From contig JBAJFE010000004.1 in the NCBI GenBank assembly GCA_037903355.1, positions 5,936,001 through 6,000,000 of the forward strand: DNA of 64,000 bases, given 5' to 3'. Made by a program: the position numbers and the translations under genes. Shown here piece by piece: positions 39,201-51,015 of the stretch (the stretch's first letter is position 1; every line of letters begins with the position of its first letter). Under the pieces are notes generated by a model, which saw only the letters and a program-made list of their open reading frames with translations, searched no databases and was not told the origin of the DNA. The DNA is from Trichuris trichiura. Its lineage: Eukaryota > Nematoda > Enoplea > Trichinellida > Trichuridae.

Positions 39201-40061
39201 CTTTGCAAACGAAAAGTCTGTCTAGTAAAAACGTGGTTCTTAAAGTGTCACGCGATTGTACCTGCGATCAGACCGCATAAAATATGTCGTGCATGGCGCT
39301 ACAGCGAGGTATGAAACTGTCCCTCAATGACTGTCAGATGAAATGACCGCAGATTTCGTTAACGTACCGAAGCTACTGCTAGAATTTTGCAACCGTTCGA
39401 TTCCTCTATCTACTAATAAAGGGAGCAAGTACCATTAGGTATGGCTTCCATAATCAGAGTGATCTATATTGCAATTCTTCTGGCATAAACCAGAGCTGAC
39501 AGAACTCACGCGGTATAGAGAAGTGCATTGACGTGTTCTAAGTTACTTCTTCAACTAATGTTTGCATGCGTGCTTTGCGTTGGGCAGCTGATGAACAGTG
39601 GCGGTTTTGAGGGGCTTACTGACTTTCAATCTAACCCAGTCAAACTAACTGTGGAGTGAAATACGACATTTGTTCAATGTCTTGTGCTGGCTACTGTAGC
39701 AGCATTTGTTTAGTGCCAGAGCAGTTTAATAAACCGTTGGTTTATACTCTCAGTAACTCTTTTGGTTAGTGACTGGCATTCATAAGAGCCTTACGTTTAA
39801 CCTTTTAATTTGAATTTTGTGCAAGATATTTTTTCATGAGTTTCCATTGAGTATATGGAATCGTACTTGTTCGTTTTCAGTCCTTTTCATTCAGCGAAGA
39901 ATTCAAAGTAAATCACACCCCATCATCAGTACTGATTCTAAAGTAATAAGAAAGTGAAAGTTGAGAGTCAGTACACTCTTATTGAGATTTAGTATTTTAG
40001 GGCGTATCCAAAGTGGATGGTAGCAGAGCAGCGTCAGTACTTCTCTGGGTTAAAGTAGTCA
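36253..40061. other. Intergenic, with one possible isolated exon
   Basis: The start contains the troponin C 5' UTR and presumably its promoter. A - strand stretch at about 38915-39000 reads VLEKLVKSLKAVQDVFQSD and ends near a GTTAGA donor-like site; it may be an exon or a relic, unassigned. No other gene was recognised. Confidence 0.4.
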
Positions 40062-40069
40062 GCCTAAAT

Positions 40070-40672
40070 CAGTGCTTCCCAAAGTGGGCGAAATCGTCCC
40101 CTTGGGGACGATAATGGTCTCGAGGAGGGTGATGTGTTCGAAACGAGACATGGAAATTTAGGGGGTCAACTAGGGGTTTTGGGAAGAGCTGCTACTACGT
40201 GTTGTTCTATTGAATCGCACACAGAACCTCTTGTGATGCAGAGAGCCGAAATCCTGAAGTCAAAACACCGAAAGGATAAAACCCAGAAAAGAAAAACTAC
40301 CACTGTCGTGCTTCCTGTCTCTTAATGAAGTAATTTCATTTTTTCAGGATATGATCGTTCAGGACTTCGAATCAGGATTTTGACCGTTCGAGATTTTATC
40401 ACTCAGGATTCATCAATGGGGATTTTGTCATTTCAGATTTGGAAAGACGCGCCCTGCAATGAACTGCAAGGCCTTATGACTTTATTGTTACGGAAGACAA
40501 CCTGTTTAATATGCAGAGAAAGTCAGTGAACTGATGACGCGACACACCTGGACCTATCTTCGTCGTCGAGTCAACTCAAGTCTGGGTAGTCCACTACTGA
40601 GAGAGATGCGAATGCAATGACAAAACGTTTGCCTTAGAAGCGGACGATGGCACAAAAGTTTGGGAACTACTG
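40070..40672. mobile_element. Non-autonomous hAT-like element, 603 bp
   Basis: The ends are CAGTGCTTCCCAAAGTGGG at the left and, in reverse complement, CAGTAGTTCCCAAACTTTTG at the right. They are flanked by GCCTAAAT (40062-40069) and GCTTAAAT (40673-40680), an 8-bp target duplication with one change. The interior has no transposase. The ends resemble those of ZBED5/Charlie-type hAT elements as recalled; a hAT transposase relic of that type lies at 62985-63770. Confidence 0.8.
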
Positions 40673-41103
40673 GCTTAAATCGTCTTTAGGTATAAACGAC
40701 CGCGTCCCCAAGTTAAGCATCCTTTGGTCAAAGCGGTTAATAAAGTATCTCCAGGTCTAGTTTATCCTCACTTAAAACATTAGGGGTTAAAACTTCCTCA
40801 GGCAAAATGTCTCCATGCTTTAACGTCTGCTGGCAAAAATGCCGTCACCAAAAGGACCAGCTTCATCTGTTGCGATTATTTAGTCCAATATTGGCCCTTT
40901 CAAAATGAAAACTGATACTGCTTCTTAAAAACTTTAGTGGAATTTGCGATTTGTTCTCCATCCGTCGTTAATGATTGATTAAGTTCATCTTCACTCATTC
41001 GTTATACTTGAAATGGTTTACTAATTTCCTTCAAGCAAGTTCGGCTTAGAACACTGTTTTAAAACTATTTAAAGCAAGATCTTCTTTGAGGGCTGCAGTT
41101 CAA

Positions 41104-44100
41104 TCATTTTAGTACACGACGCTTTGTTGGTCTCCAATCAGCATTGCAGACAATTGGCGGACACAGAAACTTCATGGCTTGTTTCAGTCTCTCTTTTTTC
41201 AACGTCTGTTGCCCTATTGCGTAGTTCCTGACAAATGAATTCTTTCTTCCAGGATAAATTTCATTGATAGCCTTAGGGCTAAAGTAAAACTCGTCGAAAA
41301 CATTCAAGTCATCGTTTTGCTGTCCGGGTTCATCTCCATTTATGGTGTAGGTGAGCAGCAGAGCTGTCTAAATGAATTAATTCTTAATTTATTGCTTTTA
41401 AGGAATAAACAGCTTATTTTGATTATTTCACTTTGGAAGTAATCCATACCTGGTTGCGCCTATTTTCATCCGAAGTTATCGCACAATGAGGTTTAAAACT
41501 TTCAGCTTTGACTGTTAGCTTGTAGCTTTTACAGAAATGCGCAAATTAAATGCTATTTGTTACTATAAATCATGTTTAATGGAAGTTCTAGACTTTCTTC
41601 TGACATTATAAAATTATGCAGCGAATACATAAGTTTTGTTTACGGAACAATAGATTTTTGTGGAGTGTAAAATTTGTTTAAGGAGAAGATACCGTTTTAA
41701 CATTATTAAAAAACCAGAGCGCTGGCGGCTAAACTACAGAAGTACTGACGACGGACGTAGGTTTATCACCCGATAGTTCTGGTTTTTTAATAACGTTACA
41801 ACGGGATCCTGTCCGTAAACAAGTTCTACACTACATGAAAATTCTGTAGTTAAAAGTCAGCGATCAGCCAATCACTTGCGTGGTTACGTGCTTATGCTCA
41901 TTGAGAATTGTATAATTTTCTGTGCAGTTTCTACGCATAGCTGAAAGCTCACTCCAGTCAAGGCAATTGCAAAATGCTTCAAGGTGTTCTATAACAACAT
42001 TGTTTACCAGCGGTTTATAACAGTACGTTGAACATGTGCTGCAAGTAAGCACTAAACGTTCGTAATTGCCACTGCTTACTGTACAACAAGCTGTATAAAC
42101 AACTGACTTTACCACTGCAGAAAAACGTCTTACTGAAAGTGCAACTTAGAAAGTAGCAACAAAAAATAGCACCTGGCTACGACTTTAAAGTTAAATTAAT
42201 TGACTAAAACAGCATATACAGAGGTCAGAAAATTATTTTTAGGTGAACCATTCTCGCAAGATTTATACTATGAAAACATAGTTCCGCTTAACTGGTGTCT
42301 ACCAACATAATTGTACGGAAAAGCTACCCGTTCAAAAATTGTTTAATTGCAAAGCTTTCCGGGACAGGTGATCCCCGAAAGCTTCGCAATTAAACAATTT
42401 TTGAACGGGTAGCTTTTCCGTACAATTATGAAGATTTATACTATTCATAATAAAAGTATAAGACGATCCATTTGAAAACGTCATGAGGAAATAACTGTTT
42501 AATCTCTCAATGTGCACTTATGTTCCTATGCATCATTCGAAGTAAGCAGCCGCTGGAGGCTTAATATAAGAGACTGGACGTTTTTGAAGATCTTTTACGG
42601 CTTTTCCCGTTTTTTTGTTGCTACCTGTAACTAAACGAAACAATTGCTCTACCAACGGATGGATGCGCCATTATTAGAAAAATTCAGAGCGCAGCCAAAT
42701 TACAGAAACCAACATTAAAAAACGAGAGAAACTGCAAAAGATCTTCAGAAACATGAAGCACAATCCCGTTACGAAGCCCCCGGTGTTCAAGAGATTGGAT
42801 AGTGATTTCAGTGTTCCGGCACCTTCTTTCGATGTAGTGATTCAATTAAAGTATAGTCGCTGGAGCTGAAGAATGAAAGCTGGAACGGCAACTGTCAGTG
42901 GTGCGAGAATACTGAGAGCGAGCTGGGTGAAGACTTAAGGATCATTTTTTCTTTCAGCGGTATTATACATATTGTTAGCTATTGTTACACTTGCTGTTTT
43001 CATAATGTAAAAGTTTTATTACGGAAGTATTCCCGTTTAATGTGCTAAATAACTCCGGAACTTTCGGGTCGACCGAGACCCGTCTTCAGCGGTTGTGAAT
43101 TACGGATGTCACATCCGTAATTCACAACCGCTGAAGACGCGTCTCGGTCGACCCGAAAGTTCCGGAGTTATTTAGCACATTAAACGGGAATACTTCCGTA
43201 ACAAAACTTTTACATTATGAAAACATACGCTCCCGTACCAAGAAACCACATTTTCAAAATAGTTACACTTGCTTTCTAAATATTTGCGCGCTCTTGCGCA
43301 CTTCTATTAACAAATGGCCTTTCTTACATCATTTAAAAAACCTTTATTCCAGAAAAGAATAGAAGCTGATTTTTCAGGATTAATTGATTCCATCCTCGGC
43401 TGGTTATTGTTCTTAAAGTATTGAAGACAGAATCAGTTCCGCGTTTATGGGAGATTCTGTAGCTAACGAACTTGGATCATATACTGCTTGGAACATGAAA
43501 CAGTCTCGTTTAAAGAAGTCCAGTTTTGAATCTCTTAAAATGGGTTGTTGATTTCTGTTAATTCTTTTAGGGCAGAATTTCTTGTAATGGACGTATATGT
43601 TTTCAGGAGAAGCAGTTACAGTGACTTATGTTGATGTCGTTAAATAATTTTGAAGACACGAAAGCAAAGCCTTAATGATCGTATAGATTGAAAATTCATC
43701 AGTGTCTGCGAAGAGGGAATAAGGAACCCAAGATGGTGCAATCGTTCCGTTTATTCTTTTTAATAAATGCGCAGAAATTTTAATTAGTACATGTTCCTTT
43801 CACTTCGGAGCTGCTATTTCATTTGATTGCATTTGTAAAATGACATCTGCAGTTTATGAGCAACTACTTGAGTGACAGAACGACAAGAAACTGTCATTAA
43901 AGACGGACTCTGCTCATATTTATTCGTTGGTATGGAGCTTTCAACTTTACCTAGTCCTAGGCGAAGACATGTTGTCATTGACTGTTAAAATAGCTAATAC
44001 CAAGTTTTCAATCGCTCACCAACATCTGAGTTCAAAACCTTCCTACTAATAAAGGGGAATGAACAAACTGCTTGCCTTCAACGTTAACGTTAGTAATTAA

Positions 44101-44269
44101 GGCATAGCTATTCGTTTTAAGGTATATTAATAGAAGGCAAACATACGTTTGGTTTTGCAGTTTTAAATACTATAACTTTAACTTAAACTCATTATACGGA
44201 AGTTCAGTTTGAGTATATATTAGTTCTATGAACTGTAATGAAACTCACCAGGCAGAGCAGCGCCACCAT
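41104..44269 (-). CDS. Small secreted protein, possible peptide-hormone precursor
   Basis: Two exons, 44249-44269 and 41104-41367, join in phase 0 to give 94 aa. Exon 1 begins at an ATG directly after a CTTTGCAG acceptor (so a 5' UTR intron or trans-splice site is likely) and ends at GTGAGT; exon 2 begins after CATTTAG. Residues 1-15 (MVALLCLTALLLTYT) form a clear signal peptide. The mature part is about 75 aa, with an amidation-type Gly-Arg-Lys at 47-49, a pair of cysteines spaced CPPIVC (76 and 81) and a Lys-Arg-Arg at 89-91. These suit a processed neuropeptide or hormone, but I recognise no family; a secreted effector is equally possible. The 2.9-kb intron holds several palindromes. Confidence 0.55.
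41690..41830. repeat. Short foldback, family B-like
   Basis: ACATTATTAAAAAACCAGA at the left pairs with TCTGGTTTTTTAATAACGT at the right. Outer parts (GTTTACGGAACA and GTCCGTAAAC) also match in inverted orientation. A spacer with GACGACGGAC lies between. Confidence 0.75.
42306..42430. repeat. 125-bp near-perfect palindrome
   Basis: Left arm begins CATAATTGTACGGAAAAGCT and the right arm ends with its exact inverse, centred near 42368 (GGGACAGGTGATCCCC). Arms of about 58 bases with only a few mismatches near the centre. Confidence 0.92.
42575..42800. repeat. Foldback family A, rearranged copy
   Basis: The left part has GATCTTTTACGGCTTTTCCC and CTCTACCAACGGATGGATG; the right part has GCAAAAGATCTTCAGAAACA and the outer end CCCGTTACGAAGCCCCCGGT. 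The second arm is truncated. Confidence 0.7.
42996..43224. repeat. 229-bp near-perfect palindrome, foldback family B type copy
   Basis: Two 114-base arms surround a single central C at 43110, with two mismatches counted by eye (GACCCGTC against GACGCGTC, and GTTTTATTAC against GTTTTGTTAC). Landmarks are GTGCTAAATAACTCCGGAAC and GACCCGTCTTCAGCGG. No coding frame. The near identity points to a recent origin or ongoing correction. Confidence 0.95.
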
Positions 44270-45863
44270 CTGCAAAGTGTCAGTGACCTGCGAAACAGAA
44301 GTAACACACAATGCTCTGAAGCTGCTTTAAGAGAGGCACCTGATTATTATTTCTAAAGAGCACCAAGAGAATTAAGTCGCTCAAAAAACTCATAAGTGCA
44401 TATTCGCATACCTGGATAGATTCAAAAAGGCAAAGAGTTGCACACTGCTCAGGCAGAAAAAGGTTGCTCAAAGTTTTTCATCAGCTCGATAGGAGTGGTA
44501 TTTAAGTTGGATAAAGCTTCGATTCCTTAAGTAATTGAATCGAAAATTTCAACTGTGCTGACTCTTCACTTTTTAGTCCGCTCAGCAAGGCCTGATTAGG
44601 AAGAACCGCCAACTGTCCCAGTACATCTGATATGCTCTAAATTGATCAAAACGGCATTTCGTCAAGAACAAGTTTCAGTAATTTACTGCAATATAAGAGT
44701 CATGATGAGTTTGGCAGGTCAGTCAGAGGATTTAACAGTATGACATTTGAAATAAGCGGCTTTCCCTCCTAAGTCGAGGAGCAGGCCACTCCAATTACCT
44801 CGCTTGATTAAATTACTTCATTTGCAGTTGCCACCTCTTGACGTCTTGAAATATAGTTCTACTGTCTCGCTAAAGCTGCTTTGATCTAACTGTGAATATG
44901 AAGGACGAGTCAGAAAATCACACACCAAGATAACACATTAACAATATCAATGTTTTTCAACTGAATGTCGGCAAATAGCTTTAAATTGGTTCTTCTTCCA
45001 CTTCTGAACATTAATATTAATACTAGGTTTGTCCATGTGAAGATGGATAGCACTGTCATATAGAAATTTGCATTGAAATGCTTTTCTGCGTGCAGTCAGT
45101 TATTCTTGTTTACTAATGTCTTTTTGAAACATGCAAGTTCATTACCGCATGAGCTTAATTTAATTGCCTTTGCTTTCTCAATTGTGCGTCCGCTGCTGTT
45201 TCAGCTAAGCATGAAAAACTGCAATTTCCACGAGATTTTGCATGACAAATTAATACATAGGCATACGGCATCTGAATCCTACCGCAAAACTGGCGAGTGT
45301 GAAAAAGCCGCTAAAACAGGCACGATGTTTTATTACTTTAATATATTTGCCAATGGACATATTGGGAATGAAAAGAGATGTAGTGCATGTCAGACGCCTC
45401 CTTTAGGCAACAAAATTTTAAGAAAGGAAGCTGGGTATCTGTGAAGTCACTTATCAGACAATCGGCAGGCACCTCTGACAGGTTATTATAGTAAAGAGGC
45501 CAACGGCATGGATTTCATGCGCCTTGCCTAATATGCAAAAATTGATGGAATGTCACCTCTCTAAATGCTGTTGCTATCAAGGAAAGAGTGATGGTAGGAG
45601 TTCTATGGGCGATCAAAATAATTCTTAGGATTACTCCGTTAAGAATTGAAAGTGGATGTTGTGATTGAAAGTCAAGCAGCCTTTACGAATGAGTCAGTTT
45701 ATGGTGTACGTTCGTCCTAGCAGTGTCTGTCCTGACAACTAAGGAGTGCACGAGTGGGGTCAGCTATTTTTTCCTCCACTACAAATTTTATATACAAAGG
45801 ACTTATGCTGTTCAAGAAGTCAAGAAACATTTCTTGTTTACCATTCTCAGCTGCTGGGAAATA
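44270..45863. other. No gene recognised
   Basis: Region upstream of the secreted-peptide gene. A + strand frame of 123 codons (45073-45444) has no recognisable features. The promoter and any 5' UTR exon of the peptide gene should lie here. Confidence 0.4.
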
Positions 45864-47173
45864 CAGGTAGTTCTCATGCAACGCGTTCTTCGCTCATATG
45901 CAATTTTGAAATTATAGCACTTCCTCGCATAACGCGATTCTGATTCTGCTCATACGCGAATTTTACCGGCTGGAAACCATGGGCGTATTGCGAAGTCTTC
46001 CTGTGTTTTCGTCTACCGAAACTAAACACAAACCTCGCTCAAACCTCGACCTTATGTACGTTCTTCCGTGACGTGCAAACGAAGCACTGATTCTACTGTG
46101 AAAAAAGTGCTTACGGTTAATTTCAGAAGCTGTATCCTCAGAATGGCCATTAACAACGTTACAGAAGCCTGGAGTTACGTATCAAAACAATGCCTGCGTC
46201 GTGTTTTGCGGAGACGCATCCCAGATTTGATCTGCGATTTCAAAGACACAGTCTTAAGCGAAATTGCTGAAGGCTGCGTTTAGTTAGCAAACAGACCAGG
46301 CTTTGAAAAAATAAAATATTAGGACATTAAACACATTTTGAAATATCAACCGGATGGGCTAACCACCGATGAACTGCAGGAGAATGAGAAGGAAGAAAAG
46401 AAGCAAATGATGAAAACCAGAAAGTTCCTCCGCGGCAACTGACTAGCACTGAACTATCAGATGCTTTGGAAACTATTGAGCACCGGTTACGATGGCCCGA
46501 AAACAATGACTGTAATGCGGTACAAATGAGGATAGCCATAAAAGATATCCGAGTTAGCCTGTAGCCATATGATGCTGTAAGAGAGAAGACCATGCGCGAA
46601 ACAAAAAAGCCTTGAATTCTAGTATACCGCGCTGATGAAACATTGTCAGGGCAGCGGAAAGATGCCTCCTACTTTTAATAAGAACTCAGTTCGCTCATGA
46701 CTATAGATAGTGAGGTGAAAAAGTGAGCCCAATGGACCAGCGTTCTTTTCTAAAAATGAGATAATTTTAGAACTGAGAGGACCTCTTTCCATAGGCTAAA
46801 AACGAAAGCATGCCTCTCCTGAAAGTCGTTTTGAACTTTATCCGCCATAAAGAGTTGTATCATAAAAGTTGCCCAGTTAATACACGATTGCCACACAAGG
46901 AAAAAACATGTTATTCAGACCCTGTGTAAGACGATCCATATCTTCGCGTGCATAGCGGTTGAATAACTGCTCAGACGCAGAATAATTCCTTTCTCAACGT
47001 AGTTTATTGACGATATTTCTCATTGTTGTTCACAAGCAAAAAATCTTTTTGACGTTTTAAATCAAATCGTAATTTTTCTAAGGTTCGTGTCTCCTATAAA
47101 GCGACTCCGTATAACGCGAAATTTTCGACGATTTTCAAGTGACCATATTCTCGCGTTATACGAGAGCTACCTA
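45864..47173 (+). mobile_element. Third Tigger-family element, about 1.3 kb, internally deleted
   Basis: The left end CAGGTAGTTCTCATGCAACG and the right end in reverse complement (TAGGTAGCTCTCGTATAACG) form a terminal inverted repeat. The left end follows a TA; the right flank is CA, a decayed TA. A transposase tail lies inside on the + strand, and the catalytic domain is absent. Confidence 0.75.
46068..46615 (+). pseudogene. C-terminal part of a Tigger/jerky transposase
   Basis: INNVTEAWSYVSKQCLRRVL matches the region after the DDE domain where Tigger/jerky proteins read EAW and then a Trp-Arg-Lys segment. The acidic tail continues in another frame at about 46420-46615 (TSTELSDALETIEHRLRW). 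A stop at 46280-46282 and a frameshift separate the pieces. Confidence 0.65.
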
Positions 47174-48906
47174 TGTGCCATTTGCTATATCTTTTGAACA
47201 AACTCGCGGTAAATCTTGAGTCAGCAATACTTTCTCGCTGTCTATGGATGCCTCTGCTATTACCTGGGATAGGAAACTCTCCCTTGGTCCAACGTCTTTT
47301 TCTGATAACAGCTTTTGTGAAATTGCAGTTCCTTTGAATTACCTAGAATTTTGCTATCCTTATCATAAGGAAGAGCATTAATGTTATTCTATTGGGAAGA
47401 GGGATGTCGACACTAACTCCTGTAAGAGGTTCCAACTTTCTGTCATGGGATCACTAAGGAAAGAATCTTCTAGGTAATAGCTGATTAAGATTTCGTTAAG
47501 AAGAATGTCAAAATTTTTGACTTCATCACGGAATGCTCTACTACTTTTAACTGTAGAACTCTGTTTTCCTATTAACGGGGATTCTTTTTAAGTAGGAACT
47601 GATTTTAAAGATATTGTTATTTACTGTTGAAACCACTGATCTCATCAGTGTCATGTGTTATACATTATTGGTGAATCGTACACCTGCGGCCATTTACACT
47701 CTGAAGGAAATTTTAAGTATTCAATGATCCATGATAGTAAAATTTGCAAGCTAGAAAGAAACGTTTTTTAGGTCTTTCAGGTTCTCGATAGGGTCCCTCG
47801 GAATAGGTCTGTAGACACCGCTACCAAAGACCGCACGCATTTTTTCAACACAGACAGAACTACAAAATCAGTACTCAAACCTTTTTATTTCTGTGCTCAG
47901 CAAAGGCATCAGGTCGAGTAGCTCTGCAACGTCACGCAAGAGATCACAGGCAGTAAAGAAGCCCTACTTAAGTGCACCACGAAAACTTTCAGATGCTTTA
48001 AGAAGCACTATATATACAGTTGTAGCTAGTTTTTGAGCATTTTATGTAAGGAAAACTGCTTCACATAGTTTAGTTTTTCTTTCCTACTCTCTTCTACCTC
48101 CCTATAACCACTTCCACTACTTCGGTCGATATTGTGATGAACAGCAGCGGAAAGAACCGCGGCTGCCGTTTTCAGTTCAGAAAGCTATAGTATGTCAGAT
48201 TTTGTTTTAAAAATCAAAAGAACTTTATTTTATGAAACAACCGAAGCCTGTTAAAAGACACCCGGTCTTTTGAAATCAAAAGAATTAAAAAAAACTTAAT
48301 AAGTTCAGCGGAAGAGTCATGTACGCTTACCCATTCTTCAACAATCCTTTATTCATCCTTCATGCAAGGTCTTTAACGGCTGAGTTAGTTAGGTGCTGCG
48401 CGAGAGGAAGGAGTGCATTTGCGCATTGGTTTTCCTTTGACTTTCCAAACGCTGAATTGGCTATGCTTTTGGCAGAAAATGTCCGTAAGTTATGTTGTTC
48501 AGTCTTTGGCGCGTGCCTCCACTGAATTCTCAGTATTGGCAATCAAGTACACCATTTCTCCCATACTGAATTCTTTTAGGAATTTTTACACAGGTTTTCC
48601 AGGATTCACCGCATTCAGTAGGCGCGCCATTAAGGTGGTCTGATACCTCGACTTGAAAACCGTAATAATTTTTTGTCCATCGCCTGAATCAGCGACATGC
48701 AGTTAGGTAAGAAATAAATAGCGAAAACGTATTTTATACCAACAGTTTTGTCTTTGATCATACGCAGCAGCTGCTTAGACTAAGAAATATCCTGCAGTCG
48801 CGGTCCACGTCCGCAGAGATATTGTGGGCACTTGCGTCAGGAAAAATGCTCTTTCAAACGAAGCGAATGTCATTCACCCTTTTCCGTTGATTCGATAAAC
48901 CATTAG
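47174..48906. other. No confident gene; possible upstream exons of the + strand gene ending at 49099
   Basis: Coding-like stretches occur at about 48365-48480 (reading TAELVRCCARGRSAF and FPNAELAMLLAEN) and at about 48797-48866, next to splice-like sites. I could not join them in phase. The rest of the stretch shows nothing recognisable. Confidence 0.35.
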
Positions 48907-49099
48907 AAGGCGTGTTACACTTCTGCAGCTCTTTGAATGTGAGCATTTTCCGATAACTAATAATTTACATTTGTAGTCACCGGCAGCGTTAGAACACCAT
49001 AATCTAGTAGCAAGAGCTGTCGATGCTTTACAACACTTGCCTGATTCTGCATCCTCAGCCCTCAGAATCTTTTTAGAATACTTCGCTAAAACAAGCTAG
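48907..49099 (+). CDS. Candidate last two exons of an unidentified gene
   Basis: Exon 48907-48938 (after CCATTAG, ending at GTGAGC) and exon 48977-49099 (after ATTTGTAG, ending in TAG) join in phase. They encode a helix-rich C-terminus (LEHHNLVARAVDALQHLPDS and ALRIFLEYFAKTS). It resembles helical-repeat proteins in general, but no family is recognised. The intron of 38 nt is shorter than most here, which lowers confidence. The stop lies only 5 bases from the stop of the - strand candidate at 49105. Confidence 0.35.
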
Positions 49100-49104
49100 T
49101 CTAA

Positions 49105-49636
49105 TCAGCATTGCAAACCCGCCAGGATCAAACTGTTTAGCAGAAATCAACTTGAAAAACTCACAGAGTAGGTTCTTCTCTGATGGCTGAACGTTTTTCT
49201 TCCCACACAGCACATGTCAGTCTATGACGTCTCTTGAAACGGTACAGCTGAGCGGCACTATAACCATAGTGATAATCCAGCCCAGTTCCTTGCGAGAAAT
49301 TTTACCTTGCTCCTTCTCCACATCTTCAGACATCTGTAAATCATATTTGTCTGAGCCTTAAATAATGTTATTAGCACTTTGTCCAATACTGAAGCTTATC
49401 CGCCTTTCATTGTCATCTTCACTAATCTCTTACTTTGGTGAGCTGTTAACAAAAAAATGGAACAGTTTTTTCTTTTGTTTCTTTATGTCGCGCACTGTTG
49501 GTGAGCGCTGATGCTGTGTAATTCACGTGAACTTTTCAAGGACACACCATTGCCAAGTTTTTCAAAAATTTTAACTTACCCTGCTACACGTAATATGAAG
49601 ACTAACTTTTCGCCACGTCTGATTTGTTCCTGCATT
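49105..49636 (-). CDS. Candidate - strand gene, structure unresolved
   Basis: Three coding-like pieces: an ATG exon at 49577-49636 (begins MQEQIRRGEKLVFILR, ends at a GTAAGT donor), a stretch ending at 49165 before GTGAGT (reading YHYGYSAAQLYRFKRRHRLT and WEEKRSAIREEPTL), and a short last exon 49105-49132. An ATG also lies directly after an ATTTACAG acceptor at 49333. Reading across 49217-49333 needs a frame change, so either an intron is missed or the gene is broken. The family is not recognised. Confidence 0.25.
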
Positions 49637-51015
49637 TCGACGCGGCGAACAGACAGGTGTCAGTCGCGCAACCTTATCCTGACAGATGTGAGTCGATCGC
49701 CCTCTTCGTTCCGCCATGGTACGCTTCGACTAAACAGCAGTTATCTATTCATCCTGAATTCTAGGGTCAGTTGGCGCGCTTTTCTATTTGTCCCTTTGCG
49801 ACTTCAGGTCTTCCGTGGTCCGTCCACGCCTCCACTGCGATGAGCAAGTCGGCTCCTCCAGTCAACCCGGGCATGCCAGCTTGCTCCCTCTAATCCAGGG
49901 ATGAAAGCAAAGCTATGCACACCTGCAGTTGCTGATGAGTGGCGCTAATCCCTGTCGTTTGATCAACCATTTGTTCAGGGCAAGAAACCCCGCATGCCCT
50001 GGTTAATCCAGACATCAAAAGAATCCCACGTGCAGTAAGAGGGTGCAGGTGCACGGCTATAGTCCCATTTTAAATGCGGGGCTACCTCTCATGCTCAGTC
50101 AGAAAAGAGTTTATTCGTTGTCTTAAACAATACACGACAAACGAACTTCGAAAGTGAAAAAAGCAGAATCTTAACACAAACGCAGTATCCACACCAACCC
50201 TTCTCGCGGTCAGTCTACCTTAAAACACCTGGTGTTTGACATACTTTTCTGTTTATCGTGGGCTGCCCTAATTCTCAAAATGTGAAACAGTAAAATCATT
50301 GGTCAGCTTCATCATGGCCAACTTCCGTGACCTGCCTCTTGACCATCTTGCTCTATGAGCACTTGTTTAGTGCATCCATCGTTCAATTGCCTCAAGCAGT
50401 GATGGTCGCAAATTGGTGCAACTAATCCCTCTGTGAAAACACGTGTAGAAGTTTTTGTAAACATGCGTGCAAAGGGGCAGAGAATTGAGACGAGACGGGC
50501 AGAGGAATTTTGCAGTACTGAGTCGCTAACGGTCAGCTGTGTCGCCATCTGTGCTGATCGTTTTGCTACACATTTCTTCAGTAATAAACATCTCCGCATG
50601 GACTAGGGAATCAACCAAACAGTCACACCCTCCCGCGGCAACTTATCTACAGCAACCGGCTCAGGTACGACAGGATAGTCGTGGTCGCTCCAGCAGGGTA
50701 GCGTTCTCTAACCGACAGCAAAGGTTCGCAGCGTCATATCAGTGGCGGAGAATCAGCTGCTGCAAAACGCCCTGTGCTCAATACATCCTGTAACGCTTAT
50801 ACGAAGCGTTTCTTTCAATGTGTGGATCAAACAATGGCCAAGAAAACTGTCTGAGTGCATCAGTGCTTTCCAAAGGGCGATTAGAGGTTTCTGGAAAACA
50901 AGGAAGAGTAAAGAGGGTAATCGTGAGTAGGACCGGGGCGACGGAGCTTCTATGAAGCAATTGAAACTTTTAGGAGATAATTTGACATCTGCGTACTCCT
51001 TTCATGAGGGAGTTT
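49637..51015. other. No gene recognised
   Basis: The stretch 49600-50950 is somewhat richer in G and C, with several overlapping short frames on both strands, none matching a known family. It may be decayed retroelement sequence. Confidence 0.35.

Noticed and set aside
41864..42115. A cysteine-containing 83-codon - strand frame inside the secreted-peptide intron
   Set aside because: It lacks phase-compatible splice sites to the flanking exons and shows no conserved pattern.
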